Below, in pieces: positions 52,701 to 60,074 of a DNA stretch of 64,000 bases (the stretch's first letter is position 1; every line of letters begins with the position of its first letter). The notes beneath the pieces are model-generated. The model was not told the DNA's origin. It saw only the letters and a list, made by a program, of their open reading frames with translations, and ran no database searches. A program made the translations under genes and the position numbers. Origin of the DNA: Hippopus hippopus. Taxonomy: Eukaryota > Mollusca > Bivalvia > Cardiida > Cardiidae. The stretch is taken from positions 52,925,619 to 52,989,618 of the forward strand of contig OX328102.1 in assembly GCA_946811185.2 (NCBI GenBank). Direction: 5' to 3'.

Positions 52701-55616
52701 GAGAGGGGAATAGAGCAAATGCTGGTAACCAGCATTTTTTCTTTCCCCAAAGGCACATGCTTCGAATTGGCTATGGTGAAAATTAGAAATAGTTGAGTAA
52801 GGTAGGTTTTTAATGCAATTTTGATAAGAAGAGTAGTTATTACACTCATGAATTGTGTTAGATTAAGGAAAAGAAGCATTTGGATTGTTTGTGAAACAGG
52901 AGGTCATGACCTTTCCTTCTTTGTTCTATAGTTTTGACCCCAAATGCGAAAGTGAGGGGTCATGGAGCTAGCGGCTGTTTTTAGCCGTGAAAACAAGGGT
53001 AGGGTCAGGGCACGAAAGATTGCGAAAAAACGGCATGGTAACATGCTATTTTGGATTTTATCCCCAGATTATGTGTTGTTACGAGTTTCAATTTAGCTAG
53101 GCATTTTCAGGCTAGCTTCCTGGGTTTGCATTTTGTGAATTTTGGAATACAGGCTAAAATGGCATATTTTGTCAGTTTTTTTCCGACCATGCCACTTGCC
53201 TGTATTGATCATTTATATCACTATTACACAAGTTGAACATGATTTATTGATAAAATCTAAAGAATTAGGATTGTGCTGTTGCATTTAAGTGCTCCTTATA
53301 ATATCAGGCTGATTATATAGACCTTTGTTCGAGGAGTTCGTGTTTGGCCTATGGTCGACCGAGACAAGTTTAGCTGCAAACCGTGTTCTGCTACCTTAAG
53401 GTAATTGGCAGCTTATGAAGTTTGTATTTTGACCGCAAATTGCATTTAGTCTAGTAATTCCATCAATTTCCTGTCTGAAAATAGTACTTAAGTTGATCCT
53501 ATGACTGTACATTCTGGCTGATATTGATTCAAAGAAGGGAGGTTACTCGAAATGCGGAAAAAGGCAAATTTGGCGATTAAAGTCATGTTGTCTGGTTTTG
53601 CTATTTTCGGACTTTTCCAGAGATGTTTTTCTTGAAACCAGTTTGATTTAGCCAATTCTAGTAAATTTAGACCATTTCTGATATGGGGGAACAGATCTAC
53701 ATACCTACATGGCCAGTGCATTCTTCAATTCTCCATTGTGTCCGAAAAGAGTCGTCATGTTCCGAAATGCTTTATCCGACAAGTCTCTGGGCCATGACAA
53801 ATGTGTAGTTTAGACCGGCCTGACCGACATATGGCTATGGTGTATACCGAGTCTCGGTTGACAGTAAAATGTTGAAACTGCTGGTTTATCGACTTACACA
53901 CTTTGTCAAGAAAAGTCCGATTCAGCTTTGTAGTGACAAATATATGTACATTTGTGTCCGAACAAATTATACATCAATGTTGATCACTTGTCATATAAAA
54001 GGGTTCAGTTTTTGTGTTCTATTTGTTTCTTATATGTTTTGCAAGTTGCTGATATTTTAAACTTGTTGAAGCAGTTTCTAAAATTCTAATTATTAGAATT
54101 TTTTTTATCAAACAGGCAATTTGGCATGGTATGTTAAGAGAAATGACAGTTTTAACTGAAATGGAACCCAAGACAGGGAAGAACCAGTGGTTTTGCAACT
54201 GAACAAGTACCTGAGGTAAGATTTATGTCCAGAAAGAGAATAGAAACTAGCCTGAGGTTGTAAAAGTGAAATTCAAGTTGTTCTCCTAAGACTTGTCTTT
54301 GAGCTCTAATTGCCAGGAAAATTGGGTAAAATATGCTTATTTGCATAAGGGTTAACAATCCATGTGAAATGAGTTCTGTGTAACCAAGCCTCATTCTGCT
54401 GGTTTATATCAGTCAGTAACAAGGCAAGTTACTTGTTTAAACTGTTTAAAGTGTTTTTTGGCATATTTGAAAAATTTTATTTTTGCCTTAATGCACATGT
54501 AAACAGTTTGCTTCGAATTGGCTATGGTGAAAATTAGAAATAGTTGAGTAAGGTAGGTTTTTAATGCAATTTTGATAAGAAGAGTAGTTATTACACTCAT
54601 GAATTGCGTTAGATTAAGGAAAAGAAGCATTTGGATTGTCTGTGAAACAGTAGGTCATGACCTTTCCTTCTTTGTTCTATAGTTTTGACCCAAAATGCGA
54701 AAGTGAGGGGTCATGAAGCTAGCGGCTGTTTTTAGCCGCGAAAACAAGGGTAGGGTCAGGGCATGAAAGATTACGAAAAAACGGCATGGTAACATGCTAT
54801 TTTGGATTTTATCCCCAGATTATGTGTTGTTACGAGTTTCAATTTAGCTAGGCATTTTCAGGCTAGCTTCTTGGGTTTGCATGTTGTGAATTTTGGAATA
54901 CAGGCTAAAATGGCATATTTTGTCAGTTTTTTTCCGACCATGCCACTTGCCTATATTGATCATTAATATCACTATTTCCCAAGTTGAACATGATTTATTG
55001 ATAAAATCTAAAGAATTAGGATTGTGCTGTTGCATTTAAGTGCTCCTTATAATTTCAGGCTGATTATATAGACCTTTGTTTGAGGAGTTTGTGTTTGGCC
55101 TATGGTCGACCGAGACGAGTTTAGCTACAAACCGTGTTCTGCTACCTAAATGTTTTCTGCCCTTTTAAGGCTTTTACAGACAAGTCCCATAATTTGAGCC
55201 AATTTTTCATCCATGAATGTATAAAATTTTGTCTTTTTGATTAAAAAAAAAGTTTAATCATGGGGTGCAACCGATCTTGAGTTCCTAAGCCTTGGCAGAC
55301 AATGTAGATCAAGATCAGACTACATAGAGTAGACTATCTACACGGTTTTGTGTTAGATCCACATCGCTACTTTGTTATTCTCAGACCTATGAGCTAATCT
55401 TATTATTACATGAGTTTAATTACAGCAGCATCTCTGTAGATCTACATTTATATAAACTACAAAATCGAACACTTTGAAAGACATTTATTACTGGCAGCAC
55501 TATGATTCTAGAATCCACAGTTATTTGTCTGTACATAAACGTGTAAACTTACCGGCAGCCGCACACATGCAAGAGGTTCCTGCAAGTACGAATCGCCATG
55601 TTTCCTCGTTTTTCAT
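40525..55616 (-). CDS. UCP-like mitochondrial carrier (SLC25 family), six exons
   Basis: Joined coding exons, from the 5' end: 55616-55553, 51861-51702, 50430-50291, 43242-43037, 42034-41878, 40706-40525. They give 302 residues, a normal carrier length, without a stop or frameshift; all introns are GT-AG. The protein has the three-fold mitochondrial carrier repeat: P25-I-D27-V-I-K30, P131-T-D133-L-I-K136 and P231-V-D233-V-V-K236 signatures. Each is followed by an EG-containing second motif (DEGILGLYKG at 66-75, EGGVRALYVG at 166-175, AEGPLGLYKG at 262-271). Six inner-membrane helices are expected. Features such as GFIPNWMRIGP and TPLWKKICAGAISG place it in the UCP-like branch, like proteins named ucpB-like in invertebrates. 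Those transport small anions, with or without protons, but the substrate cannot be read from sequence. Alternatives are SLC25A14/30 or SLC25A11 relatives. Introns hold a LINE, a solo LTR, a direct-repeat element and many MITEs. Confidence 0.93.
40834..41062 (+). mobile_element. MITE-1, full copy in carrier intron 5
   Basis: TTAACTCTTTACCAAACAAC at the left and GGGAAAGGCTTAA at the right; the centre is GTGGGAAAAGGAGAAAATGC then GCATTTTCTCTTTTTCCCAC around GGTAACC. A second copy begins in the same terminal TTAA at 41059. Confidence 0.85.
41059..41275 (-). mobile_element. MITE-1, second copy joined at TTAA
   Basis: TTAACCCTTTATCAAACAAT opens the copy, with centre AAAAGGAAGAAATTCTGGTA / ACCAGCATTTCCTCCTTTTC; the distal end decays near GTTGGTCAATTTTG. 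Confidence 0.7.
41625..41840 (-). mobile_element. MITE-1, decayed copy in carrier intron 5
   Basis: GTTAACACCTGGCCACACAA start, ACGCTGTTGGAAAGAGGAAA centre, and GGGCACGTCCAAAACTTTGT then GTTTGGTAGATAGTTAATG at the far end. Confidence 0.6.
41878..42034 (-). CDS. Carrier coding exon 5 (residues 191-243)
   Basis: Acceptor TTGTTTTAG, donor GTAAGAT (phase 1). Encodes IPAYDHTKHLILNAGWMSEG, helix 5 and the third signature TTSPVDVVKTRVMNQ. Confidence 0.93.
42500..42730 (-). mobile_element. MITE-1 in carrier intron 4
   Basis: CCCTTTACTACAAAATCCCT start; centre GGAGAAAATGCTGGTAACCA with an extra GGTAACC duplication; far end TGGACTGGTCTAAAATTTG and CATGGTAAAAGATTA. Confidence 0.75.
42736..43007 (+). 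mobile_element. Foldback MITE-3 in carrier intron 4
   Basis: Left block TGATCCATGTTCTGAAAAAG and GATGCATGATACCAAGCAAG; decayed core GGGCAGTCTGCACTGTCC plus CAAAGGCTGACC; right end ACTGACCATGGCTC. It ends about 30 bp from the exon 4 donor. Confidence 0.7.
43037..43242 (-). CDS. Carrier coding exon 4 (residues 122-190)
   Basis: Acceptor ATTTTGACAG, donor GTAAGC (phase 0). Encodes the second signature SSIATPTDLIKVRMQAQGKL and EGGVRALYVGVGPTVKRAAI (helices 3-4). The 7-kb intron upstream contains the LINE. Confidence 0.93.
43297..44330. mobile_element. MITE-1 cluster in carrier intron 3
   Basis: At least four copies: 43297-43511, 43733-43961 (TTAACTATTTACCAAACGAC to GGCAAAGGGTTAA, with a good central palindrome), about 43961-44072, and 44123-44300. 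The last is a variant whose palindrome is formed by TAGCTCAAATGATGACTTCT and GAGGTCATCATTTGAGCTAC, different arms from the standard core. Confidence 0.75.
44873..45745. repeat. Old tandem duplication containing MITE-1 and MITE-2 pieces
   Basis: Two diverged copies, about 45000-45330 and 45360-45745. Both contain AAATTTGTCGTCTGC, GACCACTCT, GGCCAAGATCAGACTACAC, GTGAGGTATTATTGCTC or CTGAGGTATTATTGCTC. A full MITE-1 precedes copy 1 (44873-45085). Copy 2 has an internal short repeat, GATGAATAAATAGGTACA-type, near 45437-45505. Confidence 0.65.
45771..46457 (-). pseudogene. LINE ORF2 C-terminal region
   Basis: A 228-residue frame. Its C-terminal half has the CNLC-x11-H-x4-C zinc-knuckle-like motif (KCNLCNLDTIGDEKHYVLEC) after the LKFRTANHFLPVETGRYDG block, typical of the region after the RT in many LINEs. 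It is separated from the RT frame by frame disruption around 46457-46719 and shares its layout with the remnant at 3705-4195. Confidence 0.85.
46719..47620 (-). pseudogene. LINE reverse transcriptase
   Basis: The N-terminal part (about 47620-47331) reads WLEGAIIPIFKNKGDPNEP, SNYRPITISSCLGKLF and ENQAGFRK, the early RT motifs. It is followed by an in-frame TAG at 47330-47328. The frame then continues with AFVDFSQAFDKIWR (motif A, catalytic D), VGVRQGENLSPVLFS (motif B) and LLYADDTVIL (motif C, YADD), then LKINVNKTKVVVFG. Catalytic residues are kept, but the stop and loss of upstream sequence make it non-functional. Confidence 0.9.
47585..48292 (-). pseudogene. LINE apurinic-type endonuclease, C-terminally deleted
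   Basis: This 235-residue frame starts MNKQLLTFGCLNVNDLKSRL and contains CETHLD, SGGIGIYVKD and YVYLAGDTNSRVG, motifs of the AP-endonuclease domain of non-LTR retrotransposons. The late motif with SDH and the usual linker to the RT are absent. After FKLLDIRKNNNN the sequence shifts by one base directly into the RT start. A deletion of perhaps several hundred bases is inferred. Confidence 0.85.
48648..49608 (-). pseudogene. LINE ORF1 protein, frameshifted
   Basis: The N-terminal frame (49608-49129) ends with a possible coiled coil (about NKVNSIGIFLDDHDLRIKRL) and RRNNLLFGRIPE, which starts an RRM-like domain. After a frameshift near 49140, the second frame (to 48648) continues with NEDCHSTIATFLKN, IPRAHHLGQY, RHIIVYFLDYRDVGYVL and INRDFPKEIAYARRQLWPEY. 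The coiled coil, RRM and C-terminal order is that of L1-type ORF1p RNA-binding chaperones. The assignment to L1-type is by motif, not by search. Confidence 0.75.
49750..50260. mobile_element. MITE-1 pieces between LINE and exon 3
   Basis: About 49758-49875 (AACAAGACGACAAAAATTAA, AAAGCATTTGCAG) and 50100-50250 (TTTACCAGCATTTTCTCCTT, AATGCTTACAAAGG, TTTGGCAAAAGAG) are parts of MITE-1 separated by unrelated sequence. Confidence 0.55.
50291..50430 (-). CDS. Carrier coding exon 3 (residues 75-122)
   Basis: Acceptor GCTTGAAG, donor GTATGG (phase 1). Encodes LYPSLLREGSYSTIRLGAYE and then TPLWKKICAGAIS: helix 2 and the start of helix 3. The other reading phase meets a stop within seven codons, which fixes the splice phase. 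Confidence 0.92.
50486..50714 (+). mobile_element. MITE-1, full copy in carrier intron 2
   Basis: TTAACTCTTTACCAAACGAC at the left and GTGTGGTAAAGAATTAA at the right. Centre GGAGAAAATGCTAGT and ACTAGTATTTTCTCC pair with one mismatch. This is one of the best-preserved copies and is useful as a reference for the family. Confidence 0.88.
51079..51650 (+). mobile_element. Solo LTR in carrier intron 2
   Basis: The 572-bp segment starts TGTAACC and ends GTAACA, so the ends are inverted (TGT...ACA). Flanking ATACA and ATATA could be a 5-bp target-site duplication with one mismatch. TATAAATAG at 51252-51260 and AATAAA at 51584-51589 are placed as expected for an LTR promoter and polyadenylation signal. 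MITE-1 blocks flank it on both sides. No second LTR or internal region is nearby. Superfamily is not determined. Confidence 0.65.
51702..51861 (-). CDS. Carrier coding exon 2 (residues 22-75)
   Basis: Acceptor TTAATTTCAG, donor GTAAGAG (phase 2). It encodes the first signature TNPIDVIKIRMQ, the matrix loop with GRYYDGWLKGCG, and DEGILGLYKG. This completes repeat 1 up to helix 2. Confidence 0.92.
51886..52112 (+). mobile_element. MITE-1 adjoining carrier exon 2
   Basis: GCTTTATCAGACAACATAAT, GCAGACGACAAAATAAATAT, GGAGAAAATGGTGGTGACCA and GTTTGGCAAAGGTTCAAC. It begins only about 25 bp upstream of exon 2's acceptor, one of the closest insertions to a splice site. Confidence 0.75.
52113..52748. 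mobile_element. MITE-1 and MITE-2 fragments in carrier intron 1
   Basis: Decayed MITE-1 pieces at about 52113-52300, 52290-52470 (with GGTGAAATTGCTGGTTACCA) and 52630-52748 (GCAAATGCTGGTAACCAGCA). A MITE-2 stem is at about 52558-52620. The last MITE-1 is interrupted by the direct-repeat element. Confidence 0.55.
52749..53397. repeat. Direct terminal repeat, left copy
   Basis: Starts GGCACATGCTTCGAATTGGC and ends AACCGTGTTCTGCTACCT. The 62-residue minus-strand frame here recurs in the right copy and has no recognised domain. About nine bases near the start are missing relative to the right copy. Confidence 0.75.
54490..55148. repeat. Direct terminal repeat, right copy
   Basis: Starts ATGCACATGTAAACAGTTTG, then CTTCGAATTGG, and ends AACCGTGTTCTGCTACCT, matching the left copy throughout with scattered substitutions. 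Confidence 0.75.
55297..55375. mobile_element. MITE-2 stem in carrier intron 1
   Basis: GTAGATCAAGATCAGACTAC at 55304 pairs imperfectly with following GTTAGATCCACATC-type sequence, as in the 34880 copy. Confidence 0.45.
55553..55616 (-). CDS. Carrier coding exon 1 (residues 1-21)
   Basis: Starts ATG AAA AAC GAG GAA at 55616 and ends at a GTAAGT donor (phase 1). It encodes MKNEETWRFVLAGTSCMCAA plus A, the short N-terminus and start of helix 1. This start is chosen because it leaves the usual few residues before the first helix. An upstream ATG ATG AAA TAG (55671-55660) is a tiny out-of-frame uORF if transcribed. The true 5' UTR boundary is not determinable. Confidence 0.85.
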
Positions 55617-56660
55617 TGATGAGCCTGATTTCTGGACTTGGGGCAATGATTTGAGATCCCTATTTCATCATCTATGATTGTTAACCCTAAACTTGTAAAC
55701 AACATTTGGCCTAAGTGAACCGTGACCAATTATCGGCTGGTATCCTGCAATGGTGTTAGGTCGGTAATCAGTTAGGATCAATCCGGGTAAATACGGACAG
55801 GGGTATAATTACGGACACAAGCTACATTTCGGAACGGAAAATCCCCCAGCCTATTTTTAACACCAAATATCCTCGCTACTGTCTATTTAAAGCACCCCTA
55901 TCTTATTTCTGTGTCAGTGTGCTATTTTTGATGACGATTAAGTTTATGTGATGATGCAAGCACATTTAACGTCGCACGTGACTCGCCCTTTCTCAATCGT
56001 GGTTGAATTCAAAGATTTGTGCTTCAACTCTGACAGGTACTTGAACGCTTTCACAAAATATAGAAATTTTACACTAAGCTCTAATAATGTTAAAAACTAA
56101 GACAAGTGATTGGAGAAACGTAATAAATCATCAAAATAATGGCAAAATACACATTAGCAGAAATAAAGAAGAAAAAGACGAGTGTCCGTATTAAACCAGT
56201 CGTTTGAACACACTGTAAAATTACGGACACTCACAAAAAAATATTTCTTCTGTGCTACAGAATTCTTCTTTATCAAATATTTGAAAAGGAGGATGTCTAT
56301 AGGGTAAATTGATAGCTCGAGTCGGACACGATCTAGCGTAGGGCGATTCGGATAATAAATTAGAATGCGATACTATTCCGAAAATAAACACGTGAAGCGA
56401 AATGATCTTTCATTTCACTGCATTTTGTAACTATCATCCTGTGTTTGTGTAGGTCGTGTTAAATCTATTACTATTATTATCCATTTAGGCCACACCCAAT
56501 CCATTATTTTATTAGGTTATGGCAGTATTATTCTTTTTAAAACATTATAGGGAAAGAAGAAATAGCTTGTACCGAGCGATTCCGTATTTTTCCCACTAAA
56601 AGTAAGGTGTCCGTAATTTTCCAGTCTGTGTCCGTACTTCACCCCACATGTCCGTATAAG
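55617..56660 (-). promoter_or_regulatory. Upstream region of the carrier gene with TACGGAC motif cluster
   Basis: No TATA box is obvious. A CCAAT-type sequence (minus-strand ATTGGTCACGG, about 55720-55730) lies about 110 bp from the start codon. Seven TACGGAC or GTCCGTA words lie at 55792, 55810, 56184, 56222, 56609, 56630 and 56650, in both orientations. They could be binding sites or part of an unrecognised transposon terminus. The transcription start is not known. Confidence 0.3.
55771..55798 (+). repeat. Left arm of a 21-bp exact inverted repeat
   Basis: TCAATCCGGGTAAATACGGA plus C at 55778-55798 is exactly inverted at 59997-60017. Adjacent bases match partly (TTAGGA versus GTAGGG). Possible terminal repeats of a 4.2-kb element with no recognised coding region. 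Confidence 0.7.
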
Positions 56661-57439
56661 ACTTGTATTATTTGTGCCGAGCGTGGACTTTGACTGTGGA
56701 CGAGGGAGTAGCAGGGGTCATCTCAAACGTAATTAATAAAGGACTCAAACATTTGCTTTTTCGGTTATTTGAACTGTACTTTACGCCACTTTCAGCAAAT
56801 TTTAAATTATTTCATGGCGAATGTGCACTCATTTACGGTATCTGGGTTACAAATCAGTACTAAGCCATAATCTGTTTAGAGAACAATGATTGAAATCAGT
56901 AACCGGATTAATTCAAAATATTCGCAACTGTTTGATAGAGGCTGGGTCAAGGCCGGTACAGCAGCAGCAGTTATGAAGTTTCTCATATTTAAATTCATGT
57001 CTGCAAATGAAAAGTATTACGTCAAAAGTATGGGTAAAAATGATGATTATTTATTACGAGTCGTATTTATAAGTTTTTCGTTACCTGACGACGTCATTTC
57101 GTGTTTGAAACAGACGACATTTGAAGACACTGTGACTTAAAATGAGCCAGTTTACCCCTGTCCTCTATCATGTCAATTTCAGAGAGACATCTAACTTATA
57201 TATAAAAATGGTATTTTCACCTATATGTTTACAAAGTAGTCTGTTATTGAATCGTCGCAGGCCGTAAGACATTAATGGAGACTCGGTGAATCTCTCATCC
57301 GTATAGGCCCAATTAGCTGCCAAAAGTAAACAAAACGGGTTCTGAATGCATTCAAATTTAAATGATACCATTTAAAAGTTTGCAAATTATTGTGAAGGTG
57401 ACAATATGTTATTGTACAGTTGGTGCAAGTGCTAATCGC
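56661..57439. other. No recognisable gene
   Basis: A plus-strand frame of 84 residues (56886-57140) and minus-strand frames at 57168-57469 show no known domain or codon bias that I can judge. I leave them uncalled. Confidence 0.4.
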
Positions 57440-57690
57440 GGGCAGAAAATGAATTTCAAAGCGGGCCAAAAGTTGCCAGGTCGCATCATCTAATGGTTAT
57501 TTTTTACCTGATTTCAAAACTCATTGTTCTGCCAGCGGCTATCAATTGGACCGACCGCACAATTACCGATTGCCATCTTCTCAATAATTTATATTTTTAA
57601 TAGGTATAATTTAAATTCAAATGCATTTTCAGCCGTTTCTTTACTTTCGGCAGCTGTTGGGGCTTGAAATATGCCAAAAACCACAAGCCA
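57440..57690 (+). repeat. Dispersed repeat, SINE-free mate of 5570-6065
   Basis: Same landmarks as the 5570 copy, with continuous sequence (TTCTCAATAATTTATATTTT) where that copy has its SINE. Confidence 0.65.
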
Positions 57691-59342
57691 AATAGATGCT
57701 TAATGAGCACGGAGAAGTAACAGACTGAGTCACTTGAAGAGTTTGTCTCCCGTATTCACCGACCATTCTTCAGAACGTTCTTAGTCTTTACTTTCTAGAA
57801 TTTTCTATACTTGAAAGTAATACAACTTCTAATTGGCTAAACCATTTGGAAGTTGTGTTACTTTCAAGATTAGGAAATCTATGGGAATAAGACTAACAAC
57901 TTTCTTACAAATTGATGGTGAATACGGAACCAGGACAACATTCCTGAGTTCAACAGAGCAAACCGATTTGAATCGTATCCATATGGTCGTACTACTTTCA
58001 CGTGCATTGTAAAGTATACCGATTATGTACATTGTGCGACAGGCATGTGCATAGGAACAGAAACGGAAATTTTATTTCGACACATAAGCATACAAGCTCA
58101 GTGTCATAACAATTAATTACAAAGCATGCAATATATATAACATAATTATTATTATTTCAAAATACAAATTTTTAATAAAATGAATTATTCAAGTGATTTT
58201 AGGTGGACATTGTTTCTAAGTATCTTAAAATGTGAGAGTACTTAAAAAACTATGAATCCTTTTTCTGCAATGTTTTATACCATTAAATGAATTAAATGTG
58301 GTTGAAAGCTTTCGACAAATTTGACAAGGTTATACGCTGTATGAAAGACTAACATAATTGCATCTTAACTAATACCCATGTTCCTTGATAAATCCAAGTT
58401 GTTACATTACATGTAAAGATTAATAAGGAAATGCGAGACTCTTTTCTATTGACCCATTACTGAAACAATTGAGATTTTAATATGTCCGCATTTAAAGTTT
58501 TAAGTAGCACTATGACAAAAAATAATACACTGCATTTCAGATTGATTTAACGATACAAATTAATATAGATACGTGGTAACAGATTACATAGAAAAAAACT
58601 TTTGAGAACTGTAAGAATTCAGCCTATTGTACGTCTTCAGAGCAAATTATGTTTGGTACACATAAATGCTTTACAATTTTTATACCTATGTCCATGTTTA
58701 AACCCATTTCTAAATTCATGAGACTTTTTTACCCAGTCTACAACTTTTGAAAACATTGTGACACAAGATAAGACCATGTAAAAATGTTAATACAAAAGCT
58801 AAACAGCTTATCAGACAATATATATAGGTATTTAAATTAACCCGTTACTTTGAAAATATACGACTTTTTTTATTTGTTTTTGCAAGTTTGGGACTTTTGA
58901 AAACATTGTGGCAAATTGTATCATTTCATAAAAAGTAAACAAAGAAATATAACAGGCAATCGCTATACATATTTACATATACATAACTGCACTAATAAAC
59001 CATTCTGTTCTTGTAAATTATACTTTTGAAAACATCAAGACAATGGCTGTTACAATACACGTAAAGATCAATACGGCAATGTAAGAAATTATCAATATTA
59101 GTTATGACATAGGAATCTGGATTATCATATAAGATTATCTGAAATATGGATAATTTACATGAAGGAATATAACATTTTAATGGAAATGCAGAAAAGCATT
59201 TACTGTAAACAGAGAATAGGATATTGTACCAAGTAATTAACACTTTTCCATTTAAAGACCCTAGGAAATAAGACTTTTGAAATATTATATAACCAGCATT
59301 TTATCCTTTTCCCACAATCTTTCTTATCCCTCAGAAATAAAT
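57691..59342. other. AT-rich stretch with MITE-1-like scraps
   Basis: Several short TTTTGAAAACATTGTG words (about 58745, 58897) and 59280-59330 (ACCAGCATTTTATCCTTTTC) are MITE-1 remnants. No gene recognised. Confidence 0.4.
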
Positions 59343-59602
59343 GAGCCATGCTCTGACAAAAGGGGGGCCTAATGCATCTCTGTGATACATGATACAGGAA
59401 GTCATGACATAATTATGGATCCATTATAACCACTTTTTTAAACAACCAACTTAATTATGAGGTAGGCTGGTCCTTGGGCATACAGAAAATTGGCCGATAA
59501 CGAAACGTGTCGTCCCAGGTCAGCCTGCGCGGACTGCGCAGGCTGACCTGGGACGATACTTTTCGCAGATGCATTAAGCCCCTTTTTCACAGAGCATGGT
59601 TC
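59343..59602 (+). mobile_element. Foldback MITE-3, best-preserved copy
   Basis: Inverted ends GAGCCATGCTCTGACAAAAG and TTTTTCACAGAGCATGGTTC. The centre is a perfect 20-bp stem, CGTCCCAGGTCAGCCTGCGC (59511-59530) and its complement (59536-59555), with loop GGACT. It would extrude readily as a cruciform or RNA hairpin. Confidence 0.85.
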
Positions 59603-59996
59603 AAATTCAATTATTTGAGCCAAATTTAATTTGTTGTTTGCAAGGGCTTTAATTATAAACATGTCTAAAGTTTTGTTATTTGGTAAAGATTTAAAATTAA
59701 ACCGACATTTCTTTTTCCATTTGGCCACACCTTAAGTAAGTTTTGAGGCGACCCCTTACCTTTAATAGGAGTCCACAGTCCACAGTGGTATTCGAATTAA
59801 ATAATAAAGGTCTATTTACCCGGATTTGACTAAGTAACTTCAACTGCATTTTCACAGTATCTTGGGCGAAGTAAACTTTATAGTATAGCGAAAATATCAA
59901 AGAGGAAAGTCGTGAAATGTTAACAAATAGGTTTTGGGGGTCATGGCTTTCAAACTGTAAGAGTATTGACTAACGAAGGTGAGCTGTGTAAAAATC

Positions 59997-60023
59997 GTCC
60001 GTATTTACCCGGATTGACCCTAC
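59997..60023 (-). repeat. Right arm of the 21-bp exact inverted repeat
   Basis: GTCCGTATTTACCCGGATTG at 59997-60016; see the left arm at 55771. A partial relative, TATTTACCCGGATTTGAC, occurs at about 59812. Confidence 0.7.
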
Positions 60024-60034
60024 GTCAAAACTAA

Positions 60035-60036
<2 letters not shown>

Positions 60037-60067
<31 letters not shown>

Positions 60068-60074
60068 ACTCTCT
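60037..60074. repeat. (CT)n microsatellite
   Basis: Uninterrupted CT dinucleotides for about 24 bases, then CACTCTCACTCTCT. A poly-G tract lies at about 60274-60290 and another at about 60876-60892. Confidence 0.9.

Larger units (their letters stand above)
52749..55148. mobile_element. Non-coding element with about 640-bp direct terminal repeats
   Basis: Direct repeats at about 52749-53397 and 54490-55148 flank 1.1 kb of internal sequence with no coding capacity. I estimate only a few percent difference between the repeats. It splits a MITE-1: the left flank ends AACCAGCATTTTTTCTTTCC and the right flank resumes AAATGTTTTCTGCCCTTTTA, so the insertion is younger than that MITE. LTR-like layout (TRIM or LARD type) is the best reading, but TG...CA ends are not obvious and no clear primer-binding site was identified. 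A Penelope- or DIRS-like relative is possible. Confidence 0.65.

Noticed and set aside
56886..57140. 84-residue plus-strand frame as a possible small gene
   Set aside because: No recognised domain, no second exon or homologue in the window, and it lies in AT-rich sequence near a probable transposon end. Length alone is not enough.
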